Shown: positions 1 through 7,473 of the stretch, in pieces | Layout: each line of letters begins with the position of its first letter | Numbering within the stretch: the first letter of the stretch is position 1 | DNA from: a virus | Length of the DNA: 32,666 bases | Strand: one strand, 5' to 3' | IMG/VR virus record: IMGVR_UViG_3300032086_002243 | Span: 1 to 32,666 of that record | Notes under the pieces: model-generated | Told to the model about the DNA's origin: nothing | Database searches by the model: none | Seen by the model: the letters and a program-made list of their open reading frames with translations, nothing else | Position numbers and translations under genes: made by a program

Positions 1-637
1 GGTATTTGGGTCGAGCATTGGTGTGATTACTTTCTTGAACCATTCACGAACTGCGTCCATAGTCATGTCGCCCATTTCTGCGAGAACATCATCGAGTGCG
101 ACTACTGCGGGGTGTTCTCCACGAATAGCAGACCCTACACCAGTCGCTTGAATCCACGCACCGTTTGTGAACTGGATTCTTTGCTTGTTTGATTTACGCT
201 CATCAAGATACTTTCTTAGTTCGGGGTGTCGCCTCATATCTGTTTTGATTTCCTCAAGACGATTTGTTGCTTGTCGAATACTGGCGGAGAATAACCATAT
301 CTCCATAGGTTTGTTGTTGCGTTGCTCAAACAAAGCCATGTGCAGTAATTTGACACGGAGAGTAGCAGATTTAGAATGGGAACGGGGTGCGATGATGCAG
401 ACACGGTGAACTGATGCACCTTGCCTATCACCATACATATTGACCCATTCTTCGATATGTTCTCCCCATTTGTATTCGGGGGATAACCATTCGTAAAAAT
501 GGCGTATGTCGTGTTTTGACCTTTGAAAATTAAAGTTTGGAATTACCAAATAATCGCCACCGCTTACGGAATATTTTGTTCTGCTCTTTTTGTTGAGCCA
601 TAACTTCTTCTACATATTTTTCTAACTGCTTATCCAT
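1..637 (-). CDS. terL: Terminase large subunit, ATPase part (partial; apparent frameshift near 587-591)
   Basis: This is the packaging motor ATPase that drives viral DNA into preformed capsids. The reading frame that runs off the left edge contains a Walker-A-like APRSHSKSA followed by a Walker B VVALDD, preceded by GVGSAIRGEHP, the usual spacing and setting in large terminases. Only the N-terminal ATPase region is present; the nuclease domain lies outside the window. The best initiation site is the ATG at 635-637, which overlaps the stop of the upstream mini-gene (ATGGATAA). That frame, however, stops after 35 codons at 530-532. The ATPase frame is open only from about 618 and has no good start of its own. 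Removing one base from the A-run (T-run 587-591 on the given strand) joins the frames smoothly (MDKQLEKYVEEVMAQQKSRT then KYSVSGGDYLVIPNF). The family call is firm; whether the shift is a sequencing error or programmed is unknown. Confidence 0.85.
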
Positions 638-779
638 TTTTTACCACTCTCATATATCCGCAATATACTGGTCTACCTTCTTCGGCATTCCATACTTTGT
701 GATTGTTATATCTGCATTCGGCAGTATAGCCGCAGTTTTGACACTGCCTAAGATTTCTATACATTAAATGCCCTGTCAT
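630..779 (-). CDS. Small zinc-binding-type protein, 49 aa
   Basis: Unrecognised mini-protein sandwiched between the metallophosphoesterase (2 nt upstream) and the terminase (overlapping start). It has CQNC at residues 13-16, a further Cys at 22 and Cys 40, which could form one zinc site. It begins at the ATG 777-779 immediately after the upstream stop, so translation is probably coupled. The tight packing and the cysteine pattern argue that it is real. No function can be assigned; a small DNA- or protein-binding accessory of packaging is a guess from position only. Confidence 0.6.
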   Translation of the reverse strand: MTGHLMYRNLRQCQNCGYTAECRYNNHKVWNAEEGRPVYCGYMRVVKNG

Positions 780-781
780 GT

Positions 782-2149
782 TTAGTCCTCATGCGAAACT
801 GGTGCAAAGAATGAGCCGATGTAACCTTCTCTTTTGTCAATCATGTATGCCGCTAAACCTGCGGTGCTTGTAGTGTAACCTGCTCTTGCGTGGTATCTAT
901 CGTGACCTGCGAGGGACGGCATTTGAATAATCAAACAACCATCACGCTCAGTAAGTCTTTGGTGGTGAAGGTGTCCGTGAAACCACACTCTATGGTCGGT
1001 TATACCCCATTCTCTCTTAGCCTCAACGGACATAAGAGCAGGTAGGCTGATTTTCTTAGACAATCCATCACCGTGAGTGAATCCGAGCAAGGTGTCGCCA
1101 TACACAAAGTATCTGCGGTTGTTCGGGCTGATTGTGATTGTTACATCTTCGACACCTTCGTATGCCGCAGATAAATACATCATGAGGGCTATGGTGGAAT
1201 GACGGTCATGGTTGCCTGCCATCATCACAACTTCGACAGGTGCTACTTGGCGGAGAAGGTCAATATGTTCTCGTGCCAGTTGACAACCTGTGATTAGAAT
1301 TTGAGCAGGGCTACCGCACATATCTTGTGCAGTCCCCTTTGTTGTAGTTCCGTAGTCGTTATCTACATGAAACCAGTCCGAACCTGCACCGACATAGATT
1401 TTTTCGGGTGCTACGGCAATTCTCTCTACGAGTTTTTCTGTTTTTTCCATGAGTCGCTTACGAGCCTCTTCAAAGTTGTATGTTTCGCCTACTTCGTCCG
1501 ACCAACCATGCTTACCCCAGTGAAAATCGGTAGGGCAAACTACAAGGGCGTATGGGGAACGGGACGCAGGCAGTTTGAGTTTGGGGACAGTCTTTGGTGC
1601 TTTTTCAAGTGTGCCTTTGAGTTCATCGAGTTGCTTCTCAAGTTCTCGCCACTTGATAGCGTCTTTTTCAATCAAGGCGTATCTTTTTTGAACTTCGAGG
1701 GTTGCGATTTTAACTCTACGACGCATAGCGATAGTTTCTAAACTGTCCTCGTCGCTAAGTTCAAACAGTTCTTCGCTCGCAAGGGGGATAGAGCCACGAG
1801 TGATTGAGTGGGTTCGTCGCCTGTAGGAAATAAAATCAATGGGGAGGTCGTGAGTGACCGCCATAGTTTCGACACGCATACCGTTTGTATAGTTGGTAAT
1901 CATGCTTCGGTGCTTTTCGCCTGTAATCTCAAGTCGGCTTTTAGCCCAATTGTAAACATACAAATCTTCTTCTGCATTGTAGCGGTATTTGTTTTTATCA
2001 TTCGCTTGGCGGATAAGAGTCATCTCCCAACCTTTGATTGATTTTTCGGGGTGCTTTTCGTGTAAAAATCGAGCAAACTCTAATCTGCTCGAAAAATCTT
2101 CTTCATCATACTGGTCAATTATGTCGTCCATTGGTAAGGAACAACTCAC
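782..2149 (-). CDS. Calcineurin-like metallophosphoesterase, 455 aa
   Basis: A dimetal phosphoesterase. The C-terminal domain shows the full motif series in order: PTDFH (Asp208, His210), GSDWFH (Asp258), GNHD (312-315), THGDG (His359) and GHLHH (392-396). Residues about 1-190 form a charged, helix-rich extension, with a possible coiled coil at 145-185. Similar proteins occur beside terminases in phages, where they are predicted nucleases or phosphatases; the substrate here is unknown. The frame starts with GTG at 2149; there is no SD, but an AT-rich TTTTAAA lies about 28 nt upstream, fitting a leaderless start. The ATG six codons later (MDDIID) is the alternative start. It is the first gene of the unit with the mini-protein and terminase. 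Confidence 0.88.
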   Translation of the reverse strand: MSCSLPMDDIIDQYDEEDFSSRLEFARFLHEKHPEKSIKGWEMTLIRQANDKNKYRYNAEEDLYVYNWAKSRLEITGEKHRSMITNYTNGMRVETMAVTHDLPIDFISYRRRTHSITRGSIPLASEELFELSDEDSLETIAMRRRVKIATLEVQKRYALIEKDAIKWRELEKQLDELKGTLEKAPKTVPKLKLPASRSPYALVVCPTDFHWGKHGWSDEVGETYNFEEARKRLMEKTEKLVERIAVAPEKIYVGAGSDWFHVDNDYGTTTKGTAQDMCGSPAQILITGCQLAREHIDLLRQVAPVEVVMMAGNHDRHSTIALMMYLSAAYEGVEDVTITISPNNRRYFVYGDTLLGFTHGDGLSKKISLPALMSVEAKREWGITDHRVWFHGHLHHQRLTERDGCLIIQMPSLAGHDRYHARAGYTTSTAGLAAYMIDKREGYIGSFFAPVSHED

Positions 2150-2354
2150 GCCAGTTTAAGAATGTTTTGTTTTAAAAAAAATTTACTCAAAAAAATTCGT
2201 GGGACTGGGCTGTGTTGCATATGCCTAAAAACTGAATTTTTGGCGGCAGTCAAATAAATTCTGCCAAAGAAAGAAGAAAAAATTACATCACTATCACGCT
2301 ATCTTGTAGCACTCCTTGAGCCTCCTGTGTGTTCGTCTGTGTCATGTTACTCAC
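2150..2354. other. Intergenic: minus-strand promoter, T-run and a TG-rich repeat copy
   Basis: No gene seen. It holds the AT-rich promoter of the metallophosphoesterase operon (about 2169-2180, read on the minus strand). An A6 run at 2277-2282 would be a U-run at the 3' end of the transcript arriving from 2355. A TG-rich block at 2321-2342 recurs at 15716-15735. Confidence 0.5.
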
Positions 2355-2594
2355 TCAATTGTCTGCTAATTTTTTATCGTAATGGAAAGCATACCATTCG
2401 ACAGATACTCTTGTTTCTTTTATCTCTAAGTATCTGTCAAGCATACAAGTTGCACACACGCATACATCAGTATCATTGTTGATTATCCTCAACATAACTT
2501 CATTCAAATGTAGTATGCCTTTTGCAGTGTTCACAACTCTAAACAACACATACGATTTCTTTTCGTGTTCCCATTCTCCTATTTCTACTGTCAT
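2355..2594 (-). CDS. Hypothetical protein with CxCxxC, 79 aa
   Basis: Unrecognised. A perfect SD (AGGAGGT) precedes the ATG at 2594. The protein is small and mixed alpha/beta in composition, with three clustered cysteines (Cys45, 47, 50: CVCATC) in the middle that could bind a metal. It is the last gene of the minus-strand unit starting at 2983 and ends before a likely U-run terminator. No transmembrane segment or signal peptide is seen. Confidence 0.6.
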   Translation of the reverse strand: MTVEIGEWEHEKKSYVLFRVVNTAKGILHLNEVMLRIINNDTDVCVCATCMLDRYLEIKETRVSVEWYAFHYDKKLADN

Positions 2595-2639
2595 TCTTTT
2601 TCTTACCTCCTGTTTTACTCACTTTCTGTCCTTGGACTA

Positions 2640-2771
2640 TCATTCCTCTACATTCTCGATGAACACGCATTCATCAGTTTCAATTTGAATTTTGATTTCT
2701 TGTTCATCGCAGACTCTCATATGTTGCCAATGGTTTACTTGATAACCACACTTGATACATCGCTTATTCAT
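2640..2771 (-). CDS. Small zinc-finger-like protein, 43 aa
   Basis: Starts at ATG 2771, overlapping the stop of the upstream gene by 4 nt (ATGA), so it is translationally coupled. CIKC at residues 5-8 followed by His14, His17 and Cys21 resembles a single zinc knuckle. The C-terminal half is acidic. Function unknown. The overlap and cysteine pattern are the support. Confidence 0.55.
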   Translation of the reverse strand: MNKRCIKCGYQVNHWQHMRVCDEQEIKIQIETDECVFIENVEE

Positions 2772-2983
2772 ATCAACCACTTCCACATATCCACACTCAT
2801 TCGTATGAAACAAATGCCGTCTTCATCGTATTCAAAATATACCTCTTTGTCACATATTGCACACTCGTAGCCGCTTGAACCATCATCATAGTATGATGAG
2901 ATTCTAACAGGCTCACAATCTTCACAATCGCAATACCTTGACATAAGTTTCACCAGTTGTTGTTTTCTATCCATGCTTCGCAT
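2768..2983 (-). CDS. Small cysteine-rich protein, 71 aa, leaderless
   Basis: Unrecognised. Cysteines are grouped as CDCEDC (residues 18-23) and CAIC (41-44), a plausible zinc ribbon, followed by an acidic patch (YFEYDEDG). The ATG at 2983 lies 29 nt from the first T of TTATATC (3012 on the minus strand), the same spacing as the leaderless genes of the replication module, so this start is preferred. ATGs at 2988 (a 12-codon ORF in another frame) and 2974 are alternatives. It heads a three-gene minus-strand unit. Confidence 0.6.
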   Translation of the reverse strand: MRSMDRKQQLVKLMSRYCDCEDCEPVRISSYYDDGSSGYECAICDKEVYFEYDEDGICFIRMSVDMWKWLI

Positions 2984-2995
2984 GTCATAGCGTAG

Positions 2996-3013
2996 GGGTC
3001 ACTGGGATATAAA
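2996..3013 (-). promoter_or_regulatory. TATA promoter for the 2983 unit
   Basis: On the minus strand TTTATATCCCAGTGACC, with the ATG 29 nt downstream of TTATATC. It resembles the TTATATCC boxes at 9198, 12745 and 14029. Confidence 0.55.
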
Positions 3014-3144
3014 CCCTTTGTGCTTTTGCATCATGATTTTGATGATTTTTCATGAGCCGAGCGTGTTCCAGTGAGCAGGGCGGAGGTCGGACGAAATAAT
3101 ACATAATTAACAAGTAGTCTTGTATTAGGAACGAACTGTTGGGC

Positions 3145-3172
3145 GAAAGAGAGAGAGAAAGAGAGAGAGAGG
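3145..3172. repeat. GA-rich tract 1
   Basis: Almost pure alternating GA with occasional extra A. It lies in the 356-nt non-coding gap 2984-3339, upstream of a minus-strand promoter. It belongs to the set at 3787, 4467, 4548, 7955, 8683, 8764 and 8821. Confidence 0.8.
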
Positions 3173-3263
3173 TTCACCCACTGGATTGATTGAAGGGGGC
3201 GTGATGGCGGGAGGTTCAAACCTTCAACCGCCACCACTTCAAGAAGTTGGGTGTGTTGGGGGG

Positions 3264-3295
3264 GCTTGGAAGGGGGACGAATCCCCCAACCAAGC
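3264..3295 (-). terminator. Two-step hairpin with TTCG loop on the minus strand
   Basis: GCTTGG, AA, GGGGGA, CGAA, TCCCCC, AA, CCAAGC: two 6-bp stems separated by a symmetric AA/AA internal loop. Read on the minus strand the loop is UUCG. It sits downstream of the 3340-3639 gene, so a transcript end or stabiliser is likely. No U-run follows. The rest of 2984-3339 shows no supportable gene. Confidence 0.5.
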
Positions 3296-3339
3296 GACGA
3301 CGGATTTTAACCGAGTTCAGCAAATCCAATAATCAAAAC

Positions 3340-3639
3340 TCAAAGTTTGCCTGTGGGGTTTGCTATGCCGTTTTGTTGGCATTCTTTCTTAGTTCCTTTT
3401 CTTTCGTTGAAATAAACTAACTTGGCGATGTCGTGTTTGTGCATATGAACGCTCAAAACCAAAGCGTCAATACTGCCGATGACCGTATCTCTTGGGTGTG
3501 AACCATACCCGTATTGAAACGGACTGACAAACAATAACTTCATGCTCATGTCGTAAACTCTCGCACTGAAATATGAATTGCCGTTTCTCCTGTCAAACCA
3601 TGTTACTATTTCAGCGATGAATTTCTTTTCTTTACTCAT
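3340..3639 (-). CDS. Conserved-looking phage-type hypothetical protein, 99 aa
   Basis: A strong SD (AGGAGGTGA) precedes ATG 3639; the upstream in-frame GTG lies inside the SD and is rejected as the start. The sequence (EIVTWFDRRNGNSYFSARV, then FQYGYGSH) resembles, from memory, small hypothetical proteins found in many marine phages, but I cannot name a function. No membrane segment. It is a single-gene unit between hairpin-bearing gaps, with a TATA box (TTATATA at 3708-3714, minus strand) 75 nt upstream. Confidence 0.7.
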   Translation of the reverse strand: MSKEKKFIAEIVTWFDRRNGNSYFSARVYDMSMKLLFVSPFQYGYGSHPRDTVIGSIDALVLSVHMHKHDIAKLVYFNERKGTKKECQQNGIANPTGKL

Positions 3640-3706
3640 TTTTCTCACCTCCTAAGCCGTGACCGTTTCATCTTATCTGTTGCTCAAACCTTCCGACGCT
3701 TATCAA

Positions 3707-3714
3707 GTATATAA
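3707..3714 (-). promoter_or_regulatory. TATA box for the 3639 gene
   Basis: TTATATAC on the minus strand, followed by TTGATAAG. The ATG is 75 nt away, leaving a leader of about 45-50 nt that carries the SD. Confidence 0.5.
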
Positions 3715-3786
3715 TATGAACTGAGTGGCGTTCTCCCGCATATTATCTACTTATTCTATACCTATTATATTTTATTAAGTCATAGT

Positions 3787-3826
3787 AGAGAGAGAGAGAA
3801 AAAAAAGAAAGAGAGAGAGAGAAAAA
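3787..3826. repeat. GA/A-rich tract 2
   Basis: Two GA runs joined by an A-rich linker, placed between the terminator hairpin of the 4336 gene and the promoter of the 3639 gene. TTATTAAGTC lies just before it, as at other GA tracts. Confidence 0.8.
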
Positions 3827-3864
3827 TGGGGGGCTTGCCGACCCGCCTAAGCGAGCCGACAAGC
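3822..3864 (-). terminator. Hairpin plus U-run terminator, minus strand
   Basis: On the minus strand GCTTGTCG (3857-3864) pairs with CGGCAAGC (3833-3840; 8 bp, one wobble), then CCCCCCATTTTT. It is placed about 50 nt after the stop of the 3911-4336 gene. A second small hairpin (CTCC TTGC GGAG, about 3870-3881) precedes it. Confidence 0.55.
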
Positions 3865-3910
3865 GACAACTCCTTGCGGAGAATTCAGAACCAGTGATTC
3901 AGTTCAACAC

Positions 3911-4336
3911 TCAGTAGTCGAAGTTGACTTCTTCTGTGTTATCTTCGGGAACGACCCAAGCACTGTGGTAGTCATCACCATGTCGGAAAGCCGCATGGTC
4001 ACTTGTCCTTGGTAGGTTATCAACGGCTGTGATGCCACTTATCCGATATTCGTATTTTCCAGTCTCCAAGTTGCGTATTCTTCGTCGTGTTGTGTTTTCC
4101 TGAGACATGGTAATCAATCGGTTTAGGGTTTTTTCTCCCATGTTCATAATGAAGAACTCAGTGTTGTTTTCCTGTGCCGCATTCATCACATCAGCCAATT
4201 CTTTGACTGACCAGTTGAACAGTTGCCCGATGGCATACCATTGTTTTGTGTTCGTTTGTTTCAACGCTTCGATGAGCGACTGAATGAACAGTCGCAACAT
4301 CACAAGCGAGGTTGCTGTGTATGGGGTTTTTCTCAT
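3911..4336 (-). CDS. Hypothetical protein, 141 aa
   Basis: Unrecognised. The SD AGGAGG precedes ATG 4336. The N-terminal 70 residues look helical, the middle carries a basic RRRIRN segment (about residues 84-89), and the C-terminus is acidic. There is no cysteine cluster and no clear membrane span, although residues 8-25 are fairly hydrophobic. A monocistronic unit with its own terminator, it is the rightmost minus-strand gene before the large control region. Confidence 0.65.
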   Translation of the reverse strand: MRKTPYTATSLVMLRLFIQSLIEALKQTNTKQWYAIGQLFNWSVKELADVMNAAQENNTEFFIMNMGEKTLNRLITMSQENTTRRRIRNLETGKYEYRISGITAVDNLPRTSDHAAFRHGDDYHSAWVVPEDNTEEVNFDY

Positions 4337-4466
4337 ATTTTTTGCCTCCTGTCCTGTTCGGACAATTACTGCTAATCAGCCCGACCTATATGAACTTAAC
4401 TCACTGGCATTCTCCTTTTATTTCCAGTAGACCTCACCTGCTTCCCAACAAGTATAGTATTAGTAT

Positions 4467-4503
4467 GGGAGAGAGAGAAAGTGCTTGTGGGAGAAAGAGA
4501 AGA
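4467..4503. repeat. GA-rich tract 3
   Basis: GGGAGAGAGAGAAA and a second purine run at 4488-4503, upstream of the 4336 gene. TTATTAAGTC follows at 4511. Confidence 0.75.
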
Positions 4504-4526
4504 TAATTACTTATTAAGTCTTATAT

Positions 4527-4542
4527 CTGCGACGGCTCGCAG
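4527..4542. other. Perfect 6-bp hairpin between GA tracts
   Basis: CTGCGA, CGGC, TCGCAG. It is flanked by AAGTCTTA and AGTCTTAGG, motifs that recur beside other GA tracts. Confidence 0.5.
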
Positions 4543-4547
4543 TCTTA

Positions 4548-4567
4548 GGAGAGAGAGAGAGAGAGAA
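4548..4567. repeat. GA-rich tract 4
   Basis: Uninterrupted GA alternation of about 20 nt, immediately left of the phased A-tract region of the first shared promoter. Confidence 0.8.
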
Positions 4568-4585
4568 CCCTATCATGACAGGTTC

Positions 4586-4642
4586 AAAATGTTATTTTTT
4601 CGACTTTGGGCGGGTCAAAATCGGCTCAAAATGGGGGGAAAA
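4586..4642. other. Phased A/T-tracts upstream of the 4734 promoter
   Basis: A4 runs at 4586-4589, 4617-4620, 4628-4631 and 4639-4642, and T-runs near 4595-4600 and 4605-4607, recur at about 10-12 nt. This predicts intrinsic bending. The same architecture, more regular, lies at 8907-8983. Confidence 0.5.
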
Positions 4643-4686
4643 TTCGCCCACTACTGAACCATAGGTTGTATAGTCAAATCAGCCTT

Positions 4687-4752
4687 CAATGGCTTGCAGT
4701 ATCACGGTTTTACGGGAGAATGCCACTTGGAAACCTTTATACTGTCGTGGGT
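4687..4752 (+). promoter_or_regulatory. Promoter with upstream element GCAGTATCAC and TATA box
   Basis: Upstream element GGCTTGCAGTATCACGGTTT (from 4691) with CCTTTATACTGTCG starting at 4734. The element-to-TATA spacing is 38 nt; at 9147-9212 the same element sits 39 nt before CCTTTATATCC. It would start transcription near 4762-4766 and drive the 5144 gene through a long leader. Confidence 0.65.
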
Positions 4753-4764
4753 TATCAGCAAAAC

Positions 4765-5143
4765 GCTATCGGAACAAACAACTTACCCCACTCCGATAAG
4801 CCGACTGGGGAATTTCGCTACCTCCGACCTGTATGACGGGTCGGGCAGGGAGACTGGGTAGCATCAACCAAGACCTGCCACTGAAGGCAGTCACGATTCA
4901 CGGTCAAGGTATGCTGAGAACTTTCAGTTCAATGACGCACACCAAGACTCCAATGATGAACGAACGGATACCATGACAACGAATAGGCACTTGTGCCGAA
5001 TTCTCTCAACTCAAAAACCGTTTTTAGTGACTGGAATAGGGCAACTGGCAGGTCGTTTTCGATATACACGGTAGGCATTGTTTGAGCCTACCCTATCACA
5101 GTCCACCCTTGAATTAGGGAGACAACAAATGGAGGAATGAAAA
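4765..5143 (+). other. Long structured 5' leader of the 5144 gene (about 380 nt)
   Basis: No convincing ORF. Hairpins visible: CCGACC/GGTCGG with a 9-nt loop (4824-4844), CTGCC/GGCAG (4875-4890), GGCA/TGCC (4986-4997) and GGTAGGC/GCCTACC with a 9-nt loop (5070-5092). The SD GGAGGAA follows at about 5131. It could be a regulatory leader or hold an unrecognised small RNA; no known riboswitch class was recognised. Confidence 0.45.
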
Positions 5144-7438
5144 ATGAATAACATAACCCAAACAAGCGAAGATGTCGCTTACTTCATGGGCTTATTATGG
5201 GTCTTAGGACTCATGTTAGCCTGTGTGGTAGCGTATATCGGGAACAAACGAACAAACAACCTATACGGCAACCCAAAGCAACGACGAGTTGGCTTTGAGA
5301 TTGAGACAGTTGACCCCACCTATGATGTGAATAGGTCACGCCTCGCTCAATGGCTTACTCGTAAGTTCGGTCTACGAACTGAGGACATGAACTACACTCA
5401 TGAAGTTGTAGAACATACCAAACTTGTGACCGACGGCTCGCTAAGTGGTGGAACTGGAGTCGAAATCGTCTCTCCACCACTACATCAGCATGAGATTAGG
5501 TCTTACCTATCCAAGTTGACAAGCGGGATTCGTGGTATCATGGGTGTCAACCGTAGCACTGGACTTCATGTTCATGTTGAGATAATTGGCGATGAACAAG
5601 ACGGCAGTAACATTGGCGACGAATCACGAGTCGTAGGGGCTGTCGCAGTGGCTTACGGCTACTTTCAAGATGCTATCAACAAGATGGTCTCAAGGAGTCG
5701 TCGTAACAATGGGTCATACTGTGGTGAGATGGGATACGCTTACAATTATTTCAAAGCGTATCGCAGTGGTGGTTTAGCCTTTGAGCGAATGCCACTACGA
5801 GATGCTCTCAAGAATGTGTTTAACATCATGCACGATTATGACTATCATCGCATGAGTGAACATCGCTACCAAGCCGTAAACCCCACATCACTGCGAAAGT
5901 ATGGAACTGTTGAGTTCCGTCAACACCAAGGAACGACGAACCCGACCAAGATTGATGCTTGGTCACAATTCGTTATTCTGTTGACAGAACGATGCACTGA
6001 TTTCACATCACTTGAGACTCTTACAAACTTCAAGCGTGATGACATCGGGCAAATGTTCCGTTGGATAGGACTCAGCCCACAAGCGAGCCTTGTCCGATAC
6101 TACAAGAAGCGAAGTCAAGTGCTTGAAACTGGAGTCGTGACTGGTGTAAACGGTCAATGCAAAACCTGTAACTCAAACCGATGTGCTGGTGACTGCGTGA
6201 CTCAAGAATCATACTCAGTTGATGACCTACGAGAGTGGGCTACCAATGAATATGGTATGATGGGATTCGTAGGACTGTTGTTTAGCCTGTCGCCTTTGGT
6301 GGTAGCCATCGCACTCATCGTAGGGTGCGGAATTGGTGCGATTCACAATGCGGGTGCGAAGAAGTTCAAACACAAGAACCGAGCAGTCGCACTGTGGAAC
6401 AAACTCGCCATTCGTGGTGGTCAAGCATCGGGTGTGGCATGGCGTGACGGTCAAGGTAAACTGTGGTTCATCAAAAGCCCAGTTTCAAGCCGTCAACTAT
6501 CACACAACCTACGAAAGCAATTGGACGAGGACGCATCAGTCGTTATCATGCACACAAGGTATGCGACACATGGTGTAAACAACAAAGCCAATGCACACCC
6601 ACACTGGAGTTCATGCAACCGAATATGTCTTGTTCACAATGGCGTGGTTCACAACCACGACGATGTGTGGAAGGCTCTCGGACGAAAGCCAACTGGTGAT
6701 GTGGATTCAATGGCAGTTGCCGAGGCACTTGCCGTTGGTGGCATCGAAGAGGTTGTCAAGCACTGTGAAGGCTCAATGTCTCTCATATGGCTTGACCGTG
6801 ACCACAAGCATGACCTCAAGTTTTGGACGAATGGCGGTAATCCACTGGCATTCGGACGGCTTGACCACAAGACAAAGGGTGCGGTAGTCGTGGCTTCCAC
6901 GATGGACATACTCAAGTCCACCATGGGTAAGCGGCTCAAATCAGCCTACGAGTGTGTTGTAGGTCGTGAATACACTGTCACAAAGGACGGCTCAATCACA
7001 AGCCGTGACATCGAAGGCAGTGAGGCAACGGCTCGCACTTTCTATGACTGGCGAACTTGGAGTCGTGGTTCATACTACGATGATTGGCAACCGACCAAGC
7101 CACTCAAGGCAACTGGTAACGCTGACAACTGCTCACTACCTGCCAAGACAACCTCGGTTGAATACCCAGAGGACGATATGCCTAACGAAGATGTGATTCA
7201 CTTTTGGACTGAGATTCTTAGAGCAACTGTGAACGGCATTTACGATTGGCAACCTTGGAAGTCAATTGTTGATGAGAAGGTCACATACCACGGTTATGAC
7301 GGCTTCACCAATGAAGGCATTAGACCCGACGGCACGATGTATGAGTGTCCTCATGTGGTTCAATACGAACACGCATCAAGCCCAGTGCTTGAGAGGTTGC
7401 TCTACGGTCACTATGACCCATTGACTGCCGAAGTTTGA
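5144..7438 (+). CDS. Membrane-anchored amidoligase fused to class II glutamine amidotransferase, 764 aa
   Basis: Predicted to form an amide bond between a carboxylate and an amine, with ammonia from glutamine available from the second domain. Order of parts: transmembrane segment at about 12-33; glutamine-synthetase-fold amidoligase at about 45-320 (GFEIET 50-55, DGSL 97-100, EIVSPP 107-112, GLHVHV 140-145, VEFRQHQGT 256-264); a cysteine cluster CKTCNSNRCAGDC (339-351); a second hydrophobic segment (about 372-394); then an Ntn-type amidotransferase starting CGIGAI (Cys395) with HTRYATHG (470-477), HNG (498-500) and GDVDS (518-522), as in GlmS/PurF; then about 120 unassigned residues. The nucleophile Cys395 would have to be freed by cleavage to act as an N-terminal cysteine. 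The basic stretch after TM1 suggests the ligase is cytoplasmic. SD GGAGGAA precedes the ATG. Domain calls are by motif; the fusion and topology are inference. Confidence 0.85.
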   Translation: MNNITQTSEDVAYFMGLLWVLGLMLACVVAYIGNKRTNNLYGNPKQRRVGFEIETVDPTYDVNRSRLAQWLTRKFGLRTEDMNYTHEVVEHTKLVTDGSLSGGTGVEIVSPPLHQHEIRSYLSKLTSGIRGIMGVNRSTGLHVHVEIIGDEQDGSNIGDESRVVGAVAVAYGYFQDAINKMVSRSRRNNGSYCGEMGYAYNYFKAYRSGGLAFERMPLRDALKNVFNIMHDYDYHRMSEHRYQAVNPTSLRKYGTVEFRQHQGTTNPTKIDAWSQFVILLTERCTDFTSLETLTNFKRDDIGQMFRWIGLSPQASLVRYYKKRSQVLETGVVTGVNGQCKTCNSNRCAGDCVTQESYSVDDLREWATNEYGMMGFVGLLFSLSPLVVAIALIVGCGIGAIHNAGAKKFKHKNRAVALWNKLAIRGGQASGVAWRDGQGKLWFIKSPVSSRQLSHNLRKQLDEDASVVIMHTRYATHGVNNKANAHPHWSSCNRICLVHNGVVHNHDDVWKALGRKPTGDVDSMAVAEALAVGGIEEVVKHCEGSMSLIWLDRDHKHDLKFWTNGGNPLAFGRLDHKTKGAVVVASTMDILKSTMGKRLKSAYECVVGREYTVTKDGSITSRDIEGSEATARTFYDWRTWSRGSYYDDWQPTKPLKATGNADNCSLPAKTTSVEYPEDDMPNEDVIHFWTEILRATVNGIYDWQPWKSIVDEKVTYHGYDGFTNEGIRPDGTMYECPHVVQYEHASSPVLERLLYGHYDPLTAEV

Positions 7439-7473
7439 GTTAGTTCGTTTGATTCCCAAACAAACAACCAGTT

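Noticed and set aside
1301-2041. Plus-strand frames opposite the metallophosphoesterase
   Set aside because: Antisense shadows of a gene with clear catalytic motifs; low-complexity Phe/Cys-rich translations.
2476-2870. Plus-strand frames opposite the small minus-strand genes
   Set aside because: Hydrophobic antisense shadows without SD; the minus-strand genes have SD sites and overlapping starts.
3205-3235. tRNA T-arm-like GGTTCAAACC followed by CCACCA
   Set aside because: Stem pairing is off by one, no matching acceptor 5' half, D-arm or anticodon arm upstream; it is just a local hairpin.
3031-3237. Minus-strand 68-codon frame
   Set aside because: Encodes SLSFSLSF from the GA tract, no SD, overlaps promoter sequence.
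4606-4836. 76-codon frame in the control region
   Set aside because: Spans the shared promoter element and TATA box and lacks an SD.
6227-7196. Several frames on both strands inside the amidoligase fusion
   Set aside because: Shadows of a long gene with consistent domain motifs.
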